A DNA stretch of 37,120 nt from Ktedonobacteraceae bacterium (GTDB taxonomy: Bacteria > Chloroflexota > Ktedonobacteria > Ktedonobacterales > Ktedonobacteraceae): assembly GCA_014896635.1 (NCBI GenBank), contig JADBKA010000014.1, positions 1 through 37,120 of the forward strand, in the 5' to 3' direction. Position numbers and translations under genes: made by a program. Shown here piece by piece: positions 31,424-37,120 of the stretch. Position 1 is the first letter of the stretch. Each line of letters opens with the position of its first letter. The notes below the pieces were generated by a model. That model was not told where the DNA came from and did no database searches. It saw nothing but the letters and a program-made list of their open reading frames with translations.

Positions 31424-32539
31424 ATGTCAATATCTCCTGTAGGGGCGGGAGAACTGATCGAGGTTATTCTCTACGTGCGCGATATGAACACCGAGGTAGC
31501 TTTCTACCGCGATGTTCTGGGTCTGCATGTGAAAGAGCCGCAGGGCATTCAGGACTTCCGCGACTTCTACCGGGTAGAACTTAACACCGGCCACTGCACA
31601 CTCAAGTTGCATACTGATGAAGAGAAGGACTTTACCGAACATGCTCCCATGCTCGTCTTCCATGTCACCGATCTCCAACTCAGCCGCTACAAATTGCTCG
31701 AACAGGATGTCGAGATGGGGGAAATTTATTCTCCATCTGCCGACGTCCAGATGTGCGAAGGCAAAGATCCCGAAGGGAATCTTTTCGCCCTTGTGAGCCG
31801 TAGCGACATCCCCTACAACCCCAGCCAGGTCACACCCACACCGAGCCTTGCTCCCGTCTACGTCTCCGTGAAATCACGGCGCGGGCGCAGCATCACGCTA
31901 CTGCGCTACAACAAGCACCTGATCGTTGTCGAAATTCTCTTCGTCGTCGCCCTGCAAATATCAGGTGCGTGGCTGAATCTCGTTCCCCTGCTCTCTCAAT
32001 TTCTGATTATCATGGCCTTGCTCTGGCTCCAGGGCAACAACTGGGGACATATGGGACTGCGCAGGCCGGAAAGCTGGAAAAATGCTCTCTGGCTCGGCCT
32101 CACCAGCGGCATTCTGCTCGGCATCCTGCAACGATTCGCCATTGAGCCGCTGATCACTACCCTATTTCATACCAACCCTGGCTTGCAAACCCTCACCGGC
32201 CTCAAGGGCAATCTCTTCACCCTCCTCAGTGTCCTGATCTCCGGCTGGACGGTCGGCTCCTTCGCCGAAGAAATGATCTTTCGCGGCTACCTGCTCAATC
32301 GTATTGCGGACCTCTTCGAGCGTGATAATCGCGGCTGGACGCTTGCCTGGCTGATGCAGGCAATCTTCTTCGGTCTTGCCCACATTCATCAAGGACCTGC
32401 CGGCATCCTGAGCAGCGCCATCTATGGCCTGCTGATCGGCATTCCCTATTTTCTTGCCAGGCGCAATCTGTGGCCCTGCGCCATCGCTCACGGCATCAGC
32501 AGTACATTGATTTATTTCAGAGTATTCTTCGGCCTCTAG
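31424..32539 (+). CDS. VOC (glyoxalase-like) domain fused to a CPBP-family membrane protease
   Basis: A 371-residue fusion. Residues about 10-130 form a vicinal-oxygen-chelate domain (EVILYVRDMNTEVAFYRDVLGL, and the DPEGNLFALVSR ending). Residues about 160-371 form a polytopic CPBP (CAAX protease and bacteriocin-processing) domain with the motifs E282-E283-x3-R287 in EEMIFRGYLL, FGLAHIHQG and IAHGISSTLIYF. CPBP proteins are intramembrane proteases, some giving bacteriocin immunity. The VOC domain usually binds small molecules or metals. The two parts are joined by a short linker (about 131-160), with no frameshift. A sensor-protease role is an inference. Confidence 0.85.
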   Translation: MSISPVGAGELIEVILYVRDMNTEVAFYRDVLGLHVKEPQGIQDFRDFYRVELNTGHCTLKLHTDEEKDFTEHAPMLVFHVTDLQLSRYKLLEQDVEMGEIYSPSADVQMCEGKDPEGNLFALVSRSDIPYNPSQVTPTPSLAPVYVSVKSRRGRSITLLRYNKHLIVVEILFVVALQISGAWLNLVPLLSQFLIIMALLWLQGNNWGHMGLRRPESWKNALWLGLTSGILLGILQRFAIEPLITTLFHTNPGLQTLTGLKGNLFTLLSVLISGWTVGSFAEEMIFRGYLLNRIADLFERDNRGWTLAWLMQAIFFGLAHIHQGPAGILSSAIYGLLIGIPYFLARRNLWPCAIAHGISSTLIYFRVFFGL

Positions 32540-32546
32540 CCAGCAT

Positions 32547-32576
32547 TTGTCAGGCCCGCTCATGACGGGATACAAT
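32547..32576 (+). promoter_or_regulatory. Predicted argJ promoter
   Basis: TTGTCA (32547-32552), 18 bp, then TACAAT (32571-32576). The start near 32583 would give a leader of about 100 nt that contains the terminator-like hairpin below. Confidence 0.55.
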
Positions 32577-32589
32577 AGAGAAGACAGGG

Positions 32590-32660
32590 ATCCCGGTTCA
32601 CAGTCTCCCAGGCAAGCAGCTAACTACACCTGGGATACACTGAGAGTGCCGGGATTTTTT
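32590..32660 (+). terminator. Terminator-like hairpin in the argJ leader
   Basis: The outer arms ATCCCGG (32590-32596) and CCGGGAT (32649-32655) are followed directly by a T6 run. An inner stem, TCCCAGG (32606-32612) with CCTGGGA (32629-32635), can add to it. It may end the VOC-CPBP transcript, or, because the likely argJ promoter is upstream of it, work as an attenuator of argJ. No T-box sequence is seen. Confidence 0.65.
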
Positions 32661-32685
32661 CCACGAAAGGAAGACAGTCAAAGAG

Positions 32686-33897
32686 ATGTCCAACGTATTC
32701 CGCGAAGTAGATCACTGTGTCACCGCTCCCCAGGGCTTTCGCGCGGGAGCCACCGCCTGCGGTATTAAATCAGAAGCGGCGCTTCCTGATCTGGCGATTC
32801 TTCTTTCTGATGTTCCCTGCGTGGCTGCCGGCACGTTTACTACCAGCAACATACGCGCTGCCCCTGTTCTGCTCTGCCAGGAGCGTCTGAAACGGGGCCA
32901 GGCTCAGGCAGTGATTGTCAATAGCGGGAATGCCAACTGCGCCACAGGCGAGCAGGGACAACGCAACGCCTACCGGATGACCGAACTGGTCAGCAGGCGC
33001 TTTCACATAGAGAACGAGATGGCGCTCTGCTCTTCCACCGGTATTATCGGTCGCCAGTTGCCGATGGAGAAGATAGAGGTGGGAGTAGCACAGATCGAGT
33101 TGAGCTGCGAAGGCGGCAACGCCTTCTCCGAGGCAATTATGACCACCGATACCCGGCCCAAGCGCATCGCACTGGAATTTCAGATTGAAGGCCGGACCGT
33201 ACGTCTCGGCGGTGTGGCAAAAGGAGCCGGCATGATCTATCCAAACATGGCGACGATGCTCTGCTACCTGACCACCGATGCCGCCGTCGAGCATGACTGG
33301 CTACAAGGCGAACTGCGCTCAGCAGTTGCCGATTCGTTCAACATGGTGTCGATGGATGGCGATATGTCAACCAACGATACCTGCCTTATCCTGGCGAACG
33401 GTCTGGCCGGCAATCGGCCACTCAACGCCGGGCATCCCGAGGCGACCATCTTCCGCGAGGCATTGCGCCACGTGACGCAATTTCTGGCCCGCGAGCTGGT
33501 ACGCGATGGCGAGGGCGCGACGAAACTCATGACAGTCCACGTGCGCGGCGCGCGCCACAAAGCCGACGCCGTGAAAGCGGCGCGCGCAATCACGCTTTCG
33601 CCGCTCTGGCAGTGCGCGCTGGCCGGGGGTGATCCTAACTGGGGACGCATCGTCGCTGCGCTTGGCGCCAGTGGATGCGAGCTACAAGCAGATCGCTTCG
33701 ATATCTTCATCGGCCCCATACAGGTCGTCAGCAATGGGACAGCAGCTCTCTACGAGCAGGAACAGGCGCGAGCGGCGATGGCCGGCACTGAAGTAGTCAT
33801 TACCATTGACCTGCACCTGGGAGACGGTCAGGCTGTTGCCTGGGGCTGTGATCTGACGCACGGCTATATCGACGAGAACACGCTCTATACCCGCTAA
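32686..33897 (+). CDS. argJ: Ornithine acetyltransferase / N-acetylglutamate synthase ArgJ
   Basis: A 403-residue ArgJ precursor. The self-cleavage site is in KGAGMIYPNMATMLCYL, with T190 as the nucleophile of the beta chain. Other conserved parts are FTTSNIRAAPVLLCQERL, VNSGNANCATGEQG, CSSTGIIGRQLP and MDGDMSTNDT. It transfers acetyl from N-acetylornithine to glutamate, recycling the acetyl group in arginine synthesis. AAGGAAG precedes the ATG. The protein is near normal length. argD follows 51 bp downstream; the other arginine genes are not in the window. Confidence 0.95.
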   Translation: MSNVFREVDHCVTAPQGFRAGATACGIKSEAALPDLAILLSDVPCVAAGTFTTSNIRAAPVLLCQERLKRGQAQAVIVNSGNANCATGEQGQRNAYRMTELVSRRFHIENEMALCSSTGIIGRQLPMEKIEVGVAQIELSCEGGNAFSEAIMTTDTRPKRIALEFQIEGRTVRLGGVAKGAGMIYPNMATMLCYLTTDAAVEHDWLQGELRSAVADSFNMVSMDGDMSTNDTCLILANGLAGNRPLNAGHPEATIFREALRHVTQFLARELVRDGEGATKLMTVHVRGARHKADAVKAARAITLSPLWQCALAGGDPNWGRIVAALGASGCELQADRFDIFIGPIQVVSNGTAALYEQEQARAAMAGTEVVITIDLHLGDGQAVAWGCDLTHGYIDENTLYTR

Positions 33898-33948
33898 ACT
33901 CGCGCTATTTCTTTTAGTCACTATTACTCAACTAATGGAGAAGAAAAA

Positions 33949-35181
33949 ATGGCAAAGACGGAGTTGAATCAACGCGATTGGGCAGCACTTGAACGCAAAT
34001 ATTATCAGGGAACGTTCAAACGCCAGCCGGTAACGCTTGTGCGCGGCGAAGGCGCCCGCGTGTGGGATACTGATGGCAAAGTGTATCTCGATTTTGTCGC
34101 GGGCATCGCTGTCAATGTGCTGGGGCATTGCCACCCTGCCGTCATCAAGGCGGTCCAGGAGCAGGTCACACAGCTCATCCACGTCTCTAATCTCTACTAT
34201 AACGTGCGCCAGATCGAGCTGGCAGAACTACTCGGTATCCAGAGCGGAGGCATGCGCTCGTTCTTCTCCAACAGCGGCGCGGAAGCAAACGAGGGAGCAA
34301 TCAAACTCGCGCGCAAGTATGGTCGCCTCTACCGCGATGGCGCCTACGAAGTCATCAGCATGCTGAATAGCTTTCATGGGCGTACGCTCGCCACCACAGC
34401 GGCAACCGGACAGGCTTCCTACCAGGCTACCTGGACCCCCCTGCCCGACGGCTTCAAGCAGGTGCCATTCAATGATCTCGATGCGGTAAAAGAAGCAACC
34501 AGCGCGAAGACAGTGGCAATTCTGGTTGAGGCGGTGCAGGGCGAGGGTGGTATCTGGCCCGCCAGCGATGAATATATGAAAGGTCTGCGCGACTGGTGTG
34601 ATCAGCAGAACCTGGTGCTGATCTGCGACGAGGTGCAGGCGGGCATGGGCCGCACAGGCTACTTCTTTAGCTGGGAGCACTATGGCATCCGGCCCGACAT
34701 CGTGACAATGGCAAAGGGCCTGGCGGGCGGCATTCCCATCGGCGCTATGCTGACCGAGCCGCGCACCGATATTTTCGCTCCCGGCGATCATGGTACCACC
34801 TTCGGCGGCAATCCCATAGCCTGCGCCGCCGGCATTGCTACCATCAAAACAATCCTTGAGCAGCATTTAATCGAGAATGCACGCCAGATGGGCGAATACT
34901 GGAACAGCAAACTCAGCACGCTCTGCAACAAGTACCCGCACATCATTGATAGCCCACGCGGACGCGGCCTGATGCGCGCCGTCCACGTGCAGAACGATCT
35001 GGCTACAACTATTGTACAGAAAGCTCTGGAGCATGGCTTGCTGCTCAATAGCACGGCTCCACATACGCTGCGCATGATTCCGCCGCTGATCCTGACCAGA
35101 GGCGATATCGACGAGGCCGCCGAACTGCTTGATCGCGCCCTCAACGACGTTGCCAACCTGCCAGCCGCACAGACTGAGTAG
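33949..35181 (+). CDS. argD: Acetylornithine aminotransferase ArgD
   Basis: A 410-residue class III PLP aminotransferase. Seen are GEGARVWDTDGKVYLDFVAG, FSNSGAEANEGAIKLARKYG, SFHGRTLATTAATGQ, EAVQGEGGIWPAS, LICDEVQAGMGRTG and the PLP lysine K256 in TMAKGLAGGIP, followed by GTTFGGNPIACAAG. It makes N-acetylornithine from N-acetylglutamate semialdehyde and glutamate, the step before ArgJ, so the two are almost certainly co-transcribed. GGAG lies before the ATG. Confidence 0.94.
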   Translation: MAKTELNQRDWAALERKYYQGTFKRQPVTLVRGEGARVWDTDGKVYLDFVAGIAVNVLGHCHPAVIKAVQEQVTQLIHVSNLYYNVRQIELAELLGIQSGGMRSFFSNSGAEANEGAIKLARKYGRLYRDGAYEVISMLNSFHGRTLATTAATGQASYQATWTPLPDGFKQVPFNDLDAVKEATSAKTVAILVEAVQGEGGIWPASDEYMKGLRDWCDQQNLVLICDEVQAGMGRTGYFFSWEHYGIRPDIVTMAKGLAGGIPIGAMLTEPRTDIFAPGDHGTTFGGNPIACAAGIATIKTILEQHLIENARQMGEYWNSKLSTLCNKYPHIIDSPRGRGLMRAVHVQNDLATTIVQKALEHGLLLNSTAPHTLRMIPPLILTRGDIDEAAELLDRALNDVANLPAAQTE

Positions 35182-35229
35182 AGTGGTAAGTCTCACACAA
35201 AAAATCAGACATTAACTTAACAGAAAATG

Positions 35230-35300
35230 AGGGTTCAGGGGGCGCATGTCCCTTTCAAGTATTGGTTTTTTGGGGGGCCAGGGCGCCCGCAAGGGGTGGC
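35230..35300 (+). repeat. Degenerate intergenic repeat, copy 5
   Basis: GGGTTCAGGGGGCGCATGTC matches the start of copies 2 and 3, then GGGGGGCCAGGGCGCC. The rest has decayed. It follows the argD stop. Confidence 0.45.
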
Positions 35301-35390
35301 ACCAGAGGTGCGGCCTCTACGATAGACCTGCCTTTCCAGGCATCATGGTACAGGCTTGTCGTCATTCTGGCGCCCAAAACCTATACTTGT

Positions 35391-35426
35391 AAAGGCACAA
35401 GTCCTCCCTGGCGAGAGTGCCTTTTT
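35391..35426 (+). terminator. Terminator-like hairpin before the PPOX gene
   Basis: AAAGGCAC (35391-35398) pairs with GTGCCTTT (35417-35424), followed by T's to 35426. It lies between a TATACT box (35382-35387) and the ribosome site at 35437. It may end argJD transcription or lie inside the PPOX leader. Confidence 0.6.
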
Positions 35427-35450
35427 CCCCAACTACAGGAGGTTATTCTT

Positions 35451-35840
35451 ATGGCAGATCTGCAAAATCCCAAAGTACAGAAGATTCTACAATCGAAGGT
35501 GCTGGCCTACCTTGCCACGACAGGTTCACAGGGAGAGCCTCAGGTCTCTCCTATGTGGTTCCTGTGGGATGGGCAGCATATCAAATTTACGCATACCACG
35601 ACACGCCAGAAATATCAGAACATCAGGCGTGATCCGCGCGTAGCCGTCGCCATCGCTGATCCTGATGATCCATACATCGCTGCCGAGTTTCGCGGCGTAG
35701 TTGAGCGCATCGAGGACGATCCCACCGGGGCTTTCTACGATACGCTGGCAGAGCACTATGGAGTCTCATGGCGCTATCGCGGCGATCCGCGCGTGATTTT
35801 ATATGTCAAGATTCAGCACATTACCGGGAATAATCTCTGA
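35451..35840 (+). CDS. Pyridoxamine-phosphate-oxidase-fold (PPOX, F420/flavin-type) protein
   Basis: A 129-residue split-barrel protein starting at ATG 35451 with CAGGAGGT before it; a longer upstream frame is rejected. It shows LAYLATTGSQGEPQVSPMWF, IKFTHTTTRQKYQNIRRDPRVAVAI, YIAAEFRGVVERIED and LYVKIQHITG. This matches the PPOX class of F420-dependent or heme-binding reductases common in Actinobacteria and Chloroflexota. It would reduce or bind a small cofactor-linked molecule; the substrate is unknown. Confidence 0.87.
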   Translation: MADLQNPKVQKILQSKVLAYLATTGSQGEPQVSPMWFLWDGQHIKFTHTTTRQKYQNIRRDPRVAVAIADPDDPYIAAEFRGVVERIEDDPTGAFYDTLAEHYGVSWRYRGDPRVILYVKIQHITGNNL

Positions 35841-35857
35841 TAACGCAAGAGCAGAGA

Positions 35858-35886
35858 TTGCGCTCCGTCCCCAGGCGTGTTAAAGT
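35858..35886 (+). promoter_or_regulatory. Predicted promoter of the NarI-like gene
   Basis: TTGCGC (35858-35863), 17 bp, then TAAAGT (35881-35886). The start would be near 35893, about 40 nt before the ATG. Confidence 0.45.
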
Positions 35887-35933
35887 ATCGTATAGAGAGA
35901 CTTTCTTTTATTTGCACGGAAGGACAGGGCGTC

Positions 35934-37120
35934 ATGGAACAATCTCTGGCTTCTGCGCGCTCCGCAAACTCGCAACGCGCTCCCCGTAACCAGGGAGCAT
36001 GGAGTTGGCGCAACCAGCGCGTTCGCGCTCTTTTCGCGGGAGTGGTAGCGGCGCTGGTGCTACTGCTATTGGTAGCCATTGGATCGCGCGGCTTTCACTG
36101 GTTCGACGCGGCTTTGATCGGCTATGCGGTGGCGGCGGTCTTTGCAACGGCAGCCGTCACCTACAAATATACTTTCTGGCTGGCACGCCCGCCAACGGGC
36201 CGCTACTGGTGGAGAAGCTGGCAGCTCTTTTTCTCGTATGCCAATTTTCGACGCTATACCTCGCTTATCCCGGCGGCCATCGGCGATCTTTTCACGCAAA
36301 CGTTTATCCGCCGGCGCGGTCTGTATCGCTGGCTGACGCACCAGTTCATTTTCTGGGGTGTGCTGCTCTCCTGTCTGATTACCTTCCCGCTCACCTTCGG
36401 CTGGCTGCGTTTCACTCAGACACCCGACGGCTGGTATCGCATCTGGGTTTTTGGCTTTCCGCTTTTCCCATTCGCCACCGACACCATTTTTGGCTTTGTG
36501 ATCATTCACGCACTCGACTTCACCGCCCTGCTGCTCTTTATCGGACTGATCATGGCTTTCCATCGCCGCTTTCACGATCTGGCGCTGATCACTGTGCAGC
36601 GGTTCCGCTTTGATATCATGCCGCTTGCTCTGCTGATGGCGATTGTCGTGACGGGGCTGGCGCTTACCGCTGATAGTACCTGGCTTGGCGGCGCCTATTA
36701 CTGGTATATTTCACTCACGCACCAGGCGGTTGTCGTCCTCTGGCTGATCTCCCTGCCCTTTGGCAAATTCTTCCATCTGATCGAGCGGCCCACAACGGTG
36801 GGCATCGAACTCTACTGGCGCACCGGCGAGGACACGCAACAGCAGCGCTGCGCGCGCTGCGGTGAGGAGTTTGCACCCGCCCGTTTCATCCAGGATTTGA
36901 AGCGGACGCTCTACGAGGTAGGCGAGGACTATACGCTGCGTGACATGCCTCTCCAACCACTGGGCGTTGTTGAAGAAGAGCCGCCGGTCAAAAGCAGTCC
37001 CGAAGTCCAGCGCGCCACCAGTACGCTCTGGTGGCAGGATCTCTGCCCGACATGTAAGCGTGTAATGCGTGGACAGGCTAATCTCGCCGCACTGGGCCGC
37101 AACGGCAACCGCTTCCTGTA
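35934..37120 (+). CDS. NarI-like membrane cytochrome with soluble zinc-ribbon region, 3' end outside window
   Basis: The frame opens at ATG 35934 with GGAAGGA upstream and runs off the right edge after 395 codons. About six membrane helices carry possible heme ligands: H in THQFIFWG, IIHALDF, HRRFHDLA, SLTHQAVV and FFHLIERP. This arrangement resembles NarI or the cytochrome b subunit of heterodisulfide-reductase-type enzymes. A cytoplasmic part then holds two cysteine pairs, C306-x2-C309 (CARCGEEF) and C371-x2-C374 (CPTCKR), suggesting a zinc ribbon. It would pass quinol electrons to a partner enzyme encoded further right. The family is suggested, not certain. Confidence 0.65.
   Translation, partial: MEQSLASARSANSQRAPRNQGAWSWRNQRVRALFAGVVAALVLLLLVAIGSRGFHWFDAALIGYAVAAVFATAAVTYKYTFWLARPPTGRYWWRSWQLFFSYANFRRYTSLIPAAIGDLFTQTFIRRRGLYRWLTHQFIFWGVLLSCLITFPLTFGWLRFTQTPDGWYRIWVFGFPLFPFATDTIFGFVIIHALDFTALLLFIGLIMAFHRRFHDLALITVQRFRFDIMPLALLMAIVVTGLALTADSTWLGGAYYWYISLTHQAVVVLWLISLPFGKFFHLIERPTTVGIELYWRTGEDTQQQRCARCGEEFAPARFIQDLKRTLYEVGEDYTLRDMPLQPLGVVEEEPPVKSSPEVQRATSTLWWQDLCPTCKRVMRGQANLAALGRNGNRFL

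Noticed and set aside
32583..32685. T-box riboswitch before argJ
   Set aside because: The conserved T-box sequence and specifier arrangement are not seen; only a terminator-like hairpin is present.

Overview
The window looks like chromosomal DNA from a soil-type Chloroflexota, probably the Ktedonobacteria. This is inferred from gene content: a sigma/anti-sigma/TPR-CHAT operon, a DUF4388 protein, fused VOC-CPBP and NarI-like/zinc-ribbon proteins, and moderately high GC with strong AGGAGG ribosome sites. No rRNA, tRNA, CRISPR array or intact insertion sequence was seen.

Left part (1-9136): the 5' end of a DUF4388 gene at the edge (minus strand). Then a tight plus-strand operon follows: ECF-like sigma factor, zinc-finger anti-sigma protein, TPR-CHAT protease-like protein and a HutF-type formimidoylglutamate deiminase. 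After it comes an autoregulated-looking TetR gene whose DNA-binding domain is joined to a membrane domain, converging on a DHA2-type drug exporter.

Centre (9208-30586) is one large phosphotransferase (PTS) locus built around divergent promoters near 14390-14485. The minus-strand arm reads ispD-like cytidylyltransferase, zinc-ribbon protein, gutM, a glucitol-type permease split into four genes (EIIC, EIIC2, EIIB, EIIA), and a COG4091 Rossmann/SAF oxidoreductase. That last family includes the DXR-like enzymes (DRL) that interconvert 1-deoxyxylulose 5-phosphate (DXP) and 2-C-methylerythritol 4-phosphate (MEP). The plus-strand arm reads galactitol-type EIIB and EIIC, a small membrane protein, an RpiB-like isomerase, a GpsA-like dehydrogenase, EIIA, a SorC regulator, an FGGY kinase, a histidine phosphatase and a class II aldolase. 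A second promoter then drives acetoin/pyruvate-dehydrogenase-like E1alpha, E1beta and E2, and HPr. A convergent SorC-ptsI pair supplies a second regulator and Enzyme I. A 14-bp motif close to TGAAC-N3-TTGTGCA recurs at the promoters of all these units, so the locus is probably one regulon.

My main hypothesis is that the locus takes up and breaks down branched or short polyols such as 2-C-methylerythritol. The PTS would deliver MEP, the DRL-like enzyme run in reverse would give DXP, and the acetoin-dehydrogenase-like complex would cleave this acyloin to acetyl-CoA and glyceraldehyde 3-phosphate. The IspD homologue would tie the same intermediate to the isoprenoid pathway. The substrate is inferred; the gene families are seen.

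Right part (30587-37120): a small unknown gene, a VOC-CPBP fusion, argJ and argD of arginine biosynthesis, a PPOX-fold flavin/F420 protein, and the start of a NarI-like membrane cytochrome gene that runs off the edge. Degenerate copies of a GC-rich intergenic repeat lie at about 6794, 14542, 18944, 27557 and 35230.
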